From the NCBI GenBank assembly GCA_018970895.1, contig JAGWVM010000017.1, positions 1 through 37,941 on the forward strand: a DNA stretch of 37,941 nt, in the 5' to 3' direction. How positions within the stretch are numbered: the stretch's first letter is position 1; the number at the start of each line of letters is the position of its first letter. The notes under the pieces are model-generated. The model had not been told where the DNA came from. It did no database searches and was given only the letters and a program-made list of their open reading frames with translations. The stretch is from Lysobacteraceae bacterium. Lineage in GTDB: Bacteria > Pseudomonadota > Gammaproteobacteria > Xanthomonadales > Rhodanobacteraceae. The position numbers were made by a program, and so were the translations under genes. Below, piece by piece: positions 17,041-25,029 of the stretch.

Positions 17041-19134
17041 ATGAGCCGTCGCCTTCTCGTCACCAACGCCCTGCCCTACGCCAACGGCCCGCTGCACATG
17101 GGCCACCTGCTGGGCTACATCCAGGCCGACATCTGGGTGCGGGCGCAGCGCATGGCCGGGCACGAGGCGATCTACGTCTGTGCCGACGACGCGCACGGCA
17201 CGCCGATCATGCTGGCGGCAGAGAAGGCCGGGCTGGCGGCGGAGGACTACATCGCCGGCATCCGCGCCGGCCACGAGGCGGATTTCGCCGCGTTCGGCGT
17301 GGACTTCGACCACTACCACACCACCCATTCGGACGAGAACCGCGCGCTGGCGACACTGATCTACACGCGCCTGCGCGACGGCGGCGCGATCGCCCGGCGA
17401 GACATCCAGCAGCTGTTCGATCCGGACAAGCAGATGTTCCTGCCGGACCGCTACATCAAGGGCACCTGCCCGGTGTGCAAGACGCCCGACCAGTACGGCG
17501 ACAACTGCGAGAACTGCGGTGCCACCTACGCACCCACCGACCTGATCGACCCGTATTCGGTGATGTCCGGTGCCACGCCGGTGCTGCGCGCGTCCGAGCA
17601 CTACTTCTTCCAGCTGTCGAAGTTCGAGGGCCTGCTGCGCGACTGGTTCGCGGGCAAGTACTCGAACGGCCAGCCGGTGGCCAACAGCGGCGTGGCCGCC
17701 AAGCTGCGCGAGTGGCTGGACGGCGGCCTGAAGGACTGGGACATCTCGCGCGACGCGCCCTATTTCGGCTTCCCGATTCCGGACGCGCCGGGCAAGTTCT
17801 TCTACGTCTGGCTGGACGCGCCGGTCGGCTACCTGGCCAGCTTCAAGGCGCTGTGCGAGCGCACCGGCACCGATTTCGAGGCCTATCTCGGGCCGGACAG
17901 CGCCGCCGAGATGCACCATTTCATCGGCAAGGACATCATCAATTTCCACGGCCTGTTCTGGCCGGCGATGCTGCACGGCGCCGGTTTCCGCGTGCCCACG
18001 GCGCTGCACGTCAACGGCTATCTCACGGTCAACGGCGCGAAGATGTCCAAGTCGCGCGGCACCTTCATCCAGGCCCGCACCTACCTCGACGTCGGCCTGA
18101 ATCCGGAGTGCCTGCGCTACTACTTCGCCACCATGCTCGACGACGCCCCGGTGGACGTGGACCTCGACCTCAAGGCCTTCGAGGAGCGCGTCAACTCGCA
18201 CCTGGTCGGCAAGTGGGTGAACATCGCCAGCCGCACCGCGGGCTTCGTGCACAAGTTCTTCGACGGCCAGCTGGCCGAGCGCTTCGGCAGCACCGAGGCA
18301 GAGCTGTGGAACCGCCTGCTGGAGCATTACGACGGCATCGCCGAACACTACGACCGCGGTCTGTTCGCCGAGGTCACCCGGCGCTTCGTGACCATGGCCG
18401 ACCTGGTCAACGGGCACATCGCCGCCACCGCGCCGTGGACGCTGGCCAAGGACGAGTCGCGCCGGCTGGAGCTGCACCAGGTCTGCTCGTTTGCGATCGC
18501 CGCGTTCCGGCTGCTCGGCGGCCTGCTCAAGCCGATCGTGCCGGCCACCGTGGCCAGCGCCGAGCAGTTCCTGGCCGCGCCGATCATCGACTTCGACAGC
18601 GCCCGCGCGCCGCTGCACAACCACATCATCGCCCCGTTCGAGCCCCTGCTCGGCCGCCTCGATCCCAAGCAGATCGACGCCATGGTCGAGGCCTCGAAGG
18701 AATCCTTGGCCGCCCCCGCAGCGGCCGCCCCCCGCAAGACCGAAAAGAAAGCCATGTCCGAGACCGCTGCCCCGCCCGCTACCGAAACCCCTGCCGTCGC
18801 CGCGACCATCGGCATCGACGACTTCGCCAGGCTCGACCTGCGCGTGGGCAAGGTCACCGTGTGCGAATTCGTCGAGGGCTCGGACAAGCTGCTGCGCTTC
18901 GAGCTGGACGCCGGCCCGCTGGGCACCCGGCAGATCTTCTCCGGCATCCGCGCCGCCTACGGCGAGCCGGAGAAGCTGGTCGGCCGCAACGTGGTGTTCA
19001 TCGCCAACCTGGCGCCGCGCAAGATGCGTTTCGGTCTGTCCGAGGGGATGATCCTGTCCGCCGGCGAGGGCGGCAGCGACCTGTTCCTGCTCGACGCCGA
19101 CCCGGGCGCCAGGCCGGGTGCCACCGTCCGCTGA
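17041..19134 (+). CDS. metG: Methionyl-tRNA synthetase
   Basis: A 697-residue class I aminoacyl-tRNA synthetase charging tRNA-Met, of the long dimeric type. The HIGH motif is HMGH (residues 19-22), the zinc knuckle has C143, C146, C156 and C159, and KMSKS is at 334-338. After a low-complexity Ala/Pro linker (about residues 555-590), the C-terminal EMAPII/Trbp111-like tRNA-binding domain runs from about 595 to 697 ([29 protein letters not shown]). No obvious Shine-Dalgarno precedes the ATG. CATAAT at 17006 resembles a -10 but has no -35. The stop is followed after four bases by the ferredoxin gene, so the three genes to nth likely form one operon. Confidence 0.97.
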   Translation: MSRRLLVTNALPYANGPLHMGHLLGYIQADIWVRAQRMAGHEAIYVCADDAHGTPIMLAAEKAGLAAEDYIAGIRAGHEADFAAFGVDFDHYHTTHSDENRALATLIYTRLRDGGAIARRDIQQLFDPDKQMFLPDRYIKGTCPVCKTPDQYGDNCENCGATYAPTDLIDPYSVMSGATPVLRASEHYFFQLSKFEGLLRDWFAGKYSNGQPVANSGVAAKLREWLDGGLKDWDISRDAPYFGFPIPDAPGKFFYVWLDAPVGYLASFKALCERTGTDFEAYLGPDSAAEMHHFIGKDIINFHGLFWPAMLHGAGFRVPTALHVNGYLTVNGAKMSKSRGTFIQARTYLDVGLNPECLRYYFATMLDDAPVDVDLDLKAFEERVNSHLVGKWVNIASRTAGFVHKFFDGQLAERFGSTEAELWNRLLEHYDGIAEHYDRGLFAEVTRRFVTMADLVNGHIAATAPWTLAKDESRRLELHQVCSFAIAAFRLLGGLLKPIVPATVASAEQFLAAPIIDFDSARAPLHNHIIAPFEPLLGRLDPKQIDAMVEASKESLAAPAAAAPRKTEKKAMSETAAPPATETPAVAATIGIDDFARLDLRVGKVTVCEFVEGSDKLLRFELDAGPLGTRQIFSGIRAAYGEPEKLVGRNVVFIANLAPRKMRFGLSEGMILSAGEGGSDLFLLDADPGARPGATVR

Positions 19135-19138
19135 CCGC

Positions 19139-19756
19139 ATGGCCGTGGAGACGCTGGCCGAGCGCATCGACGCGATCCTGCCGCAGACCCAGTGCGAGCA
19201 GTGCGGCTTCCACGGTTGTCGCCCCTACGCCGAGGCGATCGCCACCGGTGAGGCGCCGATCAACCGCTGCCCGCCCGGCGGTGCGGCCGGCATTGCCCGG
19301 CTGGCCGCCCTGCTCGGGCAGCCGGTGCTGCCGCTGGACCCGACCCACGGCGCGGAAAAGCCGCGCACGCTGGCACGCATCGTCGAGGCCGACTGCATCG
19401 GCTGCACCAAGTGCATCCAGGCCTGCCCGGTCGATGCCATCGTCGGTGCGGCCAAGCTGATGCACACCGTGCTGGCCGACGACTGCACCGGCTGCGAGCT
19501 GTGCGTGCCGGCCTGCCCGGTCGACTGCATCGTGCTCGACCCGATGCCGCCGGCCTGGGTCGACGACCCGACCCGCGCCGATGCCGCACGCGCGCATTTC
19601 CGGCGTCGCGAGGCACGGCTCGAACGCGAGCGACTGGCGCAGGAAGCCGAGCTGGCCGCGCGCAAGGCCGCGGTGGACGCAGCTGCCTCGCCCGCCAGCC
19701 CGGTGCTGGCCGCGCTCGCGCGCGCCCGGGCGAAAAAGCAGGGAAGCCCCTCGTGA
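19139..19756 (+). CDS. RnfB/RsxB-like ferredoxin without membrane anchor
   Basis: A 205-residue iron-sulfur protein. The N-terminal cluster domain has C19, C22, C27 and C44 ([16 protein letters not shown]...NRCPPGG), as in the Fe-S domain of RnfB. Two bacterial ferredoxin motifs follow (C86-C89-C92-C96 and C116-C119-C122-C126), implying up to three [4Fe-4S] clusters. Unlike RnfB of a full Rnf/Rsx complex, there is no N-terminal hydrophobic helix, and no other rnf gene is nearby. The ~60-residue C-terminal tail is Ala/Arg/Glu-rich and helical. The stop overlaps nth as GTGA, recalling the rsx-nth operon of E. coli. It is probably a soluble electron donor; the partner is unknown. Confidence 0.88.
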   Translation: MAVETLAERIDAILPQTQCEQCGFHGCRPYAEAIATGEAPINRCPPGGAAGIARLAALLGQPVLPLDPTHGAEKPRTLARIVEADCIGCTKCIQACPVDAIVGAAKLMHTVLADDCTGCELCVPACPVDCIVLDPMPPAWVDDPTRADAARAHFRRREARLERERLAQEAELAARKAAVDAAASPASPVLAALARARAKKQGSPS

Positions 19757-20388
19757 AGCGTGCCGACGTCGTCGAACTGTTCACCCGCCTGCGCGAGCTG
19801 AACCCGAAACCCACCACCGAGCTGGACTACACCACGCCCTTCGAGCTGCTGGTCGCCGTGGTGCTCTCGGCCCAGGCCACCGACGTCGGCGTGAACAAGG
19901 CCACGCGCCGGCTCTACCCGGTCGCCAACACGCCCGAGGCAATCCTCGCGTTGGGCGAGGACAAGCTGAGGCCCTTCATTTCCACCATCGGCCTGTTCAA
20001 CGCCAAGGCGAAGAACGTGATCGCGCTGTGCCGGATCCTGGTCGAGCAGCACGACGGCGAGGTGCCGCGGGAGCGCGCGGCGCTCGAGGCGTTGCCCGGC
20101 GTGGGACGCAAGACCGCCAACGTGGTGCTCAACACCGCCTTCGGCGAACCGACGATCGCGGTGGACACGCACATCTTCCGGGTGTCCAACCGCACCGGCC
20201 TGGCCCCGGGCAAGGACGTGCGCGCAGTCGAGGACAAGCTTGAAAAGGTGGTGCCGGCCGAGTTCAAGCTCGACGCGCACCACTGGCTGATCCTGCACGG
20301 CCGCTACGTGTGCAAGGCGCGCAAGCCGGATTGCCCGGGCTGCATGATCCGCGACCTGTGCCGGTTCAAGGACAAGACGCCGGCCTGA
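19753..20388 (+). CDS. nth: Endonuclease III
   Basis: A 211-residue bifunctional DNA glycosylase/AP lyase removing oxidised pyrimidines. The helix-hairpin-helix [13 protein letters not shown] holds the nucleophile K120, and D138 is in VDTHIFRV; both have the E. coli numbering. The C-terminal [4Fe-4S] loop has C187-x6-C194-x2-C197-x5-C203. The GTG start overlaps the upstream ferredoxin stop (GTGA), so translation is coupled. The 3' side is followed by a REP pair and a terminator. Confidence 0.97.
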   Translation: MKRADVVELFTRLRELNPKPTTELDYTTPFELLVAVVLSAQATDVGVNKATRRLYPVANTPEAILALGEDKLRPFISTIGLFNAKAKNVIALCRILVEQHDGEVPRERAALEALPGVGRKTANVVLNTAFGEPTIAVDTHIFRVSNRTGLAPGKDVRAVEDKLEKVVPAEFKLDAHHWLILHGRYVCKARKPDCPGCMIRDLCRFKDKTPA

Positions 20389-20405
20389 TCCGCTCCGCCC
20401 CCCCC

Positions 20406-20488
20406 GTAGGAGCCCTCCCGCGGGCGATGCTCCTCGCTCTGATCCGAACATTCATAGCCAAGGGCATCGCCCGCGAGCGGGCTCCTAC
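20406..20488 (+). repeat. REPIN copy A (inverted pair of GTAG-type REPs)
   Basis: The element begins GTAGGAGCCC and ends GGGCTCCTAC, with arms of about 26 bases and a ~30-base linker. The right arm matches copies B and C; the left arm has diverged (CCCTCCCGCGGG instead of CCCGCTCGCGGG). The 5' GTAG is the hallmark of REP elements mobilised by REP-associated tyrosine transposases. It lies 17 bases after the nth stop, as REPs usually do. Confidence 0.85.
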
Positions 20489-20522
20489 AAGGCATGTGGT
20501 GCCGGCTGGGCGCATAAAAGCA

Positions 20523-20550
20523 AACGGCGGGCTGCTGCCCGCCGTTTTCC
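20523..20550. terminator. Bidirectional rho-independent terminator, nth/porin
   Basis: A ten-base stem, AACGGCGGGC pairing with GCCCGCCGTT around a TGCT loop, is followed by TTTTCC on the plus strand and, read from the minus strand, by a TTTGCTTTT tract. It can stop transcripts from nth and from the convergent porin gene. Confidence 0.85.
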
Positions 20551-20693
20551 GTCCCTGGGTCGAACTCCCTTCCGATAACCGAACTACCGCCCCATCTTGG
20601 CGCAGTAAGATGACCGTCTCGTGTCGACCATCCGAGCGTCATCGGTACGGCGATCCCGCCATGACCTGACGCCAAGCCTGGGGCACGTGGGGC

Positions 20694-20714
20694 GACGCCG
20701 CATCCGGCGGCGTC
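20694..20714 (-). terminator. Hairpin just after the porin stop
   Basis: GACGCCGC pairs with GCGGCGTC around a five-base loop, 12 bases beyond the porin stop codon. It has no T tract, so it may protect the mRNA end or help pause rather than terminate alone. Confidence 0.4.
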
Positions 20715-20725
20715 ACCGCGATCGC

Positions 20726-22048
20726 TTAGAACTTGTAGGCGATCATCACGCGGTTGTACGTGAACGAGCCGTTGCCCGGGTTGAGGCCGTTGGCGCCGCC
20801 GGTCGAACGCTCCCAGCGATTGCGCAGGGACAGGCCCTTGAGCACGCCGTCCAGGCTATAGGTGAGATCGACGTAGACGTTGTGGCTGTTGCCGCGATGC
20901 TCGGTGGTGTACTTGGCGTAGGCCACCATCACGTTGAGCTTGTCGTTGAGCAGGTTGTAGGTGAGCTTGGTCTTCCAGGCGTGGCCCGGGCCCTGCTCCA
21001 CCAGACCGCGGATCATCGAGGTGGTGTACAGCGGATCGGTCGCGTACGCGGCGGTATAGGGCGAGATCAGCGCACCGTCACCGACCGCACCGGCCTGCCG
21101 GTCGATCTTGTTGTAGGCCACCTCGAACTTGCCGTGCGGGATGTTCACGCCGACGTCGGTGCCCCAGGCGCGGCTCTTGACCTTGCTGCCGGCCACGCCG
21201 AACAGCGCGACGTTGTTCTGCACCAGACGAGTGCCCGAACCGCCGGTCTCGTCGACGTACTGCGCGGCGACAAACGGGTCGAAGCCGGTACCGGTCTTGA
21301 AGGTGTAGGTACCGTCGACATAGCCCATGTGGGCGAAGTCGATGAAATCGTAGTACCAGCCCTGGCCCTTGAAGCCGCCGTTGGTGTAGACGGCGCCGGC
21401 CGCCCAGGCGCCGCGCGCGGCGCGCGCGGTGGCGGGCAGGCCACCGATGCCGCCGTAGGAGGAGTCACCGCGGTAGGTCGACGGGTAGTAGAGGTTGTCG
21501 AAGTGGAACGAGTCGGAGGTGCGGCTCTTCCAGCCGAAGCTGCGCAAGGCCACCAGGTCCCAGCCCTTGGCCGGCTTGAAGTCGACCATCGCCGCCTGGT
21601 ACGAGGCAGGCATCACGCGCGAGTCGCTCGAGCCCATCCACGGCGTGTTGAGGTACTGCTGGCCGGCGCGCACAAGCACGTTGTCGGCCTTGTACTGCAC
21701 GTAGGCCTGGCTGAGCGCGCTGACCGAGTTGGTCGGGCCCATCAGGGTGGTGTCGATCTTGGACATGGTCGACGACTGCGAACCGAATGCGTTCGCGCTC
21801 ACCAGCGAACCGCCGAGGCTGAAACCGCCGCCAAAGTCGGCCGTCTGGGCGTTCAGCAGCACCGCGCCGGACAGGGCATGGGCATCGGGCACCGTGCTGG
21901 TGGAATACATGCGGTCGAAGTTGTACAGACGCAGCTCACCATCGACGTGGCCATCCTTGAAGATGTTGCCGGTGGTGTCGGCGTGAGCGCCGAAGCTGAG
22001 GCTGCCCAGCACAACGGCGACGGCAGCGGCGATCAGGTTGTTACGCAT
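20726..22048 (-). CDS. OprD-like outer membrane porin
   Basis: A 440-residue beta-barrel protein. The start at 22048 gives a clean signal peptide (MRNNLIAAAVAVVLGSLSFG, cleaved after AHA at residue 23); an upstream in-frame start would add 19 unlikely residues. The mature chain alternates polar and aromatic residues and ends in YKF with the C-terminal Phe recognised by the BAM machinery. GHVDGELRLYNFDRMY, the LSQAYVQYK block and SLRNRWERSTG fit OprD-family porins for small anionic or zwitterionic solutes. The specific substrate cannot be read from sequence. It is monocistronic, with a possible promoter at 22182-22154 and terminators on its 3' side. The pst operon lies upstream beyond a gene-poor stretch and rnt. 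Confidence 0.85.
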   Translation of the reverse strand: MRNNLIAAAVAVVLGSLSFGAHADTTGNIFKDGHVDGELRLYNFDRMYSTSTVPDAHALSGAVLLNAQTADFGGGFSLGGSLVSANAFGSQSSTMSKIDTTLMGPTNSVSALSQAYVQYKADNVLVRAGQQYLNTPWMGSSDSRVMPASYQAAMVDFKPAKGWDLVALRSFGWKSRTSDSFHFDNLYYPSTYRGDSSYGGIGGLPATARAARGAWAAGAVYTNGGFKGQGWYYDFIDFAHMGYVDGTYTFKTGTGFDPFVAAQYVDETGGSGTRLVQNNVALFGVAGSKVKSRAWGTDVGVNIPHGKFEVAYNKIDRQAGAVGDGALISPYTAAYATDPLYTTSMIRGLVEQGPGHAWKTKLTYNLLNDKLNVMVAYAKYTTEHRGNSHNVYVDLTYSLDGVLKGLSLRNRWERSTGGANGLNPGNGSFTYNRVMIAYKF

Positions 22049-22153
22049 GGCGTGTGACTCCGGGACTGAAGGTGATGTGGCCGAGCAAGACGACCGGACA
22101 GGCATGCCGCCCGGTCATTTGTTGTCATCGGCTTAACATGATCCACGCCGCGT

Positions 22154-22182
22154 GTTACAGGCACACACATTAATTGTGACAG
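22154..22182 (-). promoter_or_regulatory. Putative porin promoter in an AT-rich island
   Basis: On the minus strand CTGTCA (22182-22177) and TGTAAC (22159-22154) are separated by 17 bases, matching -35 and -10 hexamers at four of six positions each. Between them lies the near-palindrome CACAATTAATGTG, a marked AT-rich patch. TGTCAC and TGTAAC are also 22 bases apart, i.e. two Pho-box half-site steps, so PhoB control is a second possible reading. The promoter lies about 105 bases upstream of the porin ATG. Confidence 0.4.
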
Positions 22183-23119
22183 AACGACGACAGGCTCCGG
22201 CCGGAGATCGGGGCAGCCGCCGCGGGGCGTTCTTGGGCGCGGACGGGCATGCAGCGTTCTCTACCGAGGTGCGGCCCGGCCATCCGATGGCGACGTCGAC
22301 CAGGACACCGCCCCCATCGGTCTTCGGGCACGACGCGTGCGGCCGTCGCTCGGCACCGACCGGCTCGCCGGTCTTCGGGGTCGCACCCACCGTGCCAGGC
22401 TGGAACGGCGTGGCGGCAAAGGCAGGCGGAATGCCCGCGGTTAGCGCGGTCCGCAGTGGCGACTCCCTGCATGCCCCTGCCCGGCGTGCCGGAGTCGCAG
22501 CCCACGGCGACGACCATGCGCCCGGACCACGCAAAACCGACGCGACCTTCCAGGTCCCTGCGCCGGATACGGCCCGGATTTTAGTGGGCGCTGCCGTTGA
22601 GCACCGCCACCGCCAGGCTTGCCGACGTGCCGACGCCAACATCGTCTCCACCCGGCGGACTGGCCCGGGGCGGGCGATCGATCAACATGTTCTCCGCGCA
22701 TCGGCGACGGCAGAGGTTCTCCACCCACCGGATCCAAAGGCTTGTCCTAAGGGCCTGGGCCCGCCGCGCGAGCGCCGGGTCGAAGGCGTCATGCACACGG
22801 CGTTCTTCACGGACGGGACGGTCTTGCCGTCATGGCCAGCCCAGGCAGGTCGGTGGCGAGACGGGCCGACCCGATGGCGCCGGCATGGCCGGTGACGCCG
22901 AGGCCGGCTGCGATGGCGCTACGAGCAACGTGGATCGCATCGGCGAAACCCCACGGGATGGGCCGGGAGACCGGTGGGCCGCAGCGAACTCGCAAGCTCG
23001 TGCGCGCGAGTTCTCGCGGCATGGCCCCGTCGGCGGGAACTCCCGATGTCGGACCGGGCCGGCCGGCAGGGGCCGCGGCCGTGACCGGGATGTCGTGGCC
23101 CGACTGATATGCTTGTGCG
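22183..23119. other. About 940 bases with no supported gene
   Basis: This stretch between the porin promoter region and rnt has open frames on both strands (for example 22152-22895 plus, 22133-22651 minus, 22832-23107 plus). None has a recognisable domain, a convincing ribosome-binding site or a coherent protein-like composition; the translations are rich in Arg, Pro, Gly and Ala as in GC-rich non-coding frames. Wobble-position GC is high in a frame shared by both strands, so a decayed gene cannot be excluded. No clear repeats, tRNA or transposase remnants were seen. Confidence 0.5.
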
Positions 23120-23779
23120 ATGGACGACCTCAACAAGAGCCTTGCCACCCGCATGGCCGACCGCTTCCGCGGCTTCCTTCCGGTCATCGTGGACGTGGAG
23201 ACCGGCGGATTCGATGCCGAACGCGATGCCTTGCTGGAGATCGCCGCCGTTCCCCTGACGATGGACGCGGAAGGGTACCTGCGTCCGCTGCCGGCCGTGT
23301 CGGCGCACGTGGAGCCGTTCCCCGGCGCCAACCTGGACCCGCGCTCGCTGGAAGTGACCGGCATCGATCCGGACAACCCGCTGCGGGGCGCCCTCGCCGA
23401 GCGCCAGGCGCTGGACCACATCTTCAACGAGGTGCGCCACGCCATGCGCCACCAGCACTGCCAGCGCGCCGTGCTGGTAGGGCACAACGCCGCCTTCGAC
23501 CTGGGCTTCGTGAATGCCGCCGTGCGCCGCGTGGGACACAAGCGCAACCCGTTCCACCCCTTCAGCTGCTTCGATACCGCCACCCTCAGCGGCCTGGCGT
23601 TCGGCCAGACCGTGCTGAGCAAGGCGGTGCTGGCAGCGGGCCAGAGCTTCGACAGCCGCGAGGCCCACTCGGCTGTCTATGACGCCGAGCGCACCGCCGA
23701 GCTGTTCTGCGGCATCATCAACCGCTGGCGCCGGCTGGAAATCTTCGAGCGCGAGGCGATCGGCGAAGGCGTGCTGTGA
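23120..23779 (+). CDS. rnt: Ribonuclease T
   Basis: A 219-residue DEDDh 3'-5' exoribonuclease that trims the 3' ends of tRNA and other stable RNAs. The five catalytic residues are visible: D25 and E27 ([11 protein letters not shown]), D127 ([11 protein letters not shown]), H183 and D188 ([11 protein letters not shown]), each two positions later than in E. coli RNase [20 protein letters not shown] is also typical. Length is normal. The start lacks a strong Shine-Dalgarno (the preceding bases read TGATATGCTTGTGCG). The Pho-box-like array of pstS begins about 15 bases after its stop. Confidence 0.95.
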   Translation: MDDLNKSLATRMADRFRGFLPVIVDVETGGFDAERDALLEIAAVPLTMDAEGYLRPLPAVSAHVEPFPGANLDPRSLEVTGIDPDNPLRGALAERQALDHIFNEVRHAMRHQHCQRAVLVGHNAAFDLGFVNAAVRRVGHKRNPFHPFSCFDTATLSGLAFGQTVLSKAVLAAGQSFDSREAHSAVYDAERTAELFCGIINRWRRLEIFEREAIGEGVL

Positions 23780-23793
23780 CGTCCGGATGACAG

Positions 23794-23850
23794 CTTGTCA
23801 CACTCCTGAAACATTCATCTCATTTCATTGCAACACGCCACCCCTCTAAT
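23794..23850 (+). promoter_or_regulatory. Pho-box array and -10 of the pstS promoter
   Basis: Four half-site-like hexamers start exactly 11 bases apart: TGTCAC at 23796, TGAAAC at 23807, TCTCAT at 23818 and TGCAAC at 23829. The PhoB consensus half-site is TGTCAY with an 11-base period. The array ends 10 bases before TCTAAT (23845-23850), a good -10 hexamer, which is the architecture of PhoB-activated promoters lacking a -35. The first unit matches best and the others are degenerate. TGACAGCTTGTCA at 23788-23800 also forms an inverted repeat. Confidence 0.6.
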
Positions 23851-23900
23851 GGGGAAAGGACGGGCCTTCCTCCCGTGTCTTTCCTCCTCAAGGAGCTACC

Positions 23901-24923
23901 GTGTTGACCTCGACCAAATCCCGTATCGCCATGATCGTCGCCGCGTCGCTGTTCAGCGTCGCTGCCGCGCAGGCCACCGACATTACCGGTGCCGGTTCCA
24001 GCTTCGTCTACCCGGTCGTGACCAAGTGGTCGGCCGCCTACGCCGCCAAGACCGGCAACCAGGTGAACTACCAGTCCATCGGTTCTGGTGGCGGCATCGC
24101 CCAGATCAAGGCCGGCACCGTCGACTTCGGCGCGTCGGACATGCCGCTGGACAGCGCGACCCTCGCCAAGTTCGGCCTGGGCCAGTTCCCTGACGTGATC
24201 GGCGGCATCGTGCCGGCCTTCAACGTCGAGGGCGTCGCGCCGGGCGCGATGGTCCTGGACGGGCCGACCCTGGCCGACATCTACCTGGGCAAGATCACCA
24301 AGTGGAACGATCCCGCCCTCGTCAAGCTGAACCCGGGTCTGAAGCTGCCCGACCTCGCCATCACCGTGGTCCATCGTTCCGACGGCTCCGGCACCACCTT
24401 CAACTTCAGCGATTACCTGGCCAAGGTCAGCCCGGAGTGGAAGGCTAAGGTCGGCGAAGGCACGGCCGTGCAGTGGCCGGCTGGCGTGGGCGGCAAGGGT
24501 AACGAGGGCGTCTCGCAGTACGTGCGCCAGATCAAGGGCTCGATCGGCTATGTCGAGTACGCCTACGCCCTGCAGAACCACATCGGCTACGCGCTGATGA
24601 AGAACGCTGCCGGCAAGGTGGTCAAGCCGACCATCGCGACGTTCCAGGCCGCGGCCGATACGGCCGACTGGAAGGACGCGAAGGACTTCAACCTGGTCAT
24701 GACCAATGCCCCCGGCGATACCGCGTGGCCGATTACCGCCACGTCGTGGGTGATCATGTACAAGCAGCCCAAGGACGTGGCTCACTCCAAGGTGGTGTTT
24801 GACTTCTTCAAGTGGTCTTATGAGCATGGTCAGGAGCAGGCGCGTTCGCTCGACTATGTTCCGCTGCCGCCGAGCCTGGTGAAGCAGATCGAGGCCTACT
24901 GGGCGTCCGAGTACAAGATGTAA
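23901..24923 (+). CDS. pstS: Phosphate-binding protein PstS
   Basis: A 340-residue periplasmic phosphate-binding protein of the PstSCAB ABC importer. The start is GTG, six bases after AAGGAG. Residues 1-25 are a signal peptide (cleavage after AQA). The mature N-terminus ITGAGSSFVYPV and the blocks QSIGSGGGIAQI, VDFGASDMPL and HRSDGSGTTFNF supply the hydrogen-bonding residues of the phosphate pocket. Length is normal. It sits behind a Pho-box-like array and is separated from pstC by a strong hairpin that may raise PstS over the membrane components. Confidence 0.97.
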   Translation: MLTSTKSRIAMIVAASLFSVAAAQATDITGAGSSFVYPVVTKWSAAYAAKTGNQVNYQSIGSGGGIAQIKAGTVDFGASDMPLDSATLAKFGLGQFPDVIGGIVPAFNVEGVAPGAMVLDGPTLADIYLGKITKWNDPALVKLNPGLKLPDLAITVVHRSDGSGTTFNFSDYLAKVSPEWKAKVGEGTAVQWPAGVGGKGNEGVSQYVRQIKGSIGYVEYAYALQNHIGYALMKNAAGKVVKPTIATFQAAADTADWKDAKDFNLVMTNAPGDTAWPITATSWVIMYKQPKDVAHSKVVFDFFKWSYEHGQEQARSLDYVPLPPSLVKQIEAYWASEYKM

Positions 24924-24962
24924 GAATCGGGCTTGCAGACTTTGAAGCCGACTGCTTGAACT

Positions 24963-24999
24963 GCTGCGCGCAGTCTTAGGACTGCGCGCAGCTTGCTTT
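24963..24999 (+). terminator. Hairpin between pstS and pstC (partial terminator/attenuator)
   Basis: A perfect 13-base stem, GCTGCGCGCAGTC pairing with GACTGCGCGCAGC around a TTAG loop, is followed by TTGCTTTT. It lies 39 bases after the pstS stop. Such elements lower read-through into the permease genes and protect the pstS mRNA 3' end. Confidence 0.75.
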
Positions 25000-25029
25000 T
25001 GATGACCCCACAGACAGACCATCTTCACC

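Larger units (their letters stand above)
20389..20725. other. Intergenic region between nth and the porin gene
   Basis: This 337-base convergent space holds REPIN copy A (20406-20488), a strong bidirectional terminator (20523-20546) and a weaker hairpin next to the porin stop (20694-20714). I see no coding region. The stretch 20551-20690 has no feature I can name. Confidence 0.7.

Noticed and set aside
20551..20625. tRNA-like bases on the minus strand (GGGGCGGTAGTTCGGTTA and GTTCGACCC)
   Set aside because: No matching acceptor stem, no anticodon arm and no CCA; the resemblance is limited to two short strings.
22152..22895. 247-codon plus-strand frame in the gene-poor stretch
   Set aside because: No domain, no ribosome-binding site, Arg/Pro/Gly-rich composition, and the opposing minus frame shares the same wobble positions. 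It is not strong enough to call a gene.
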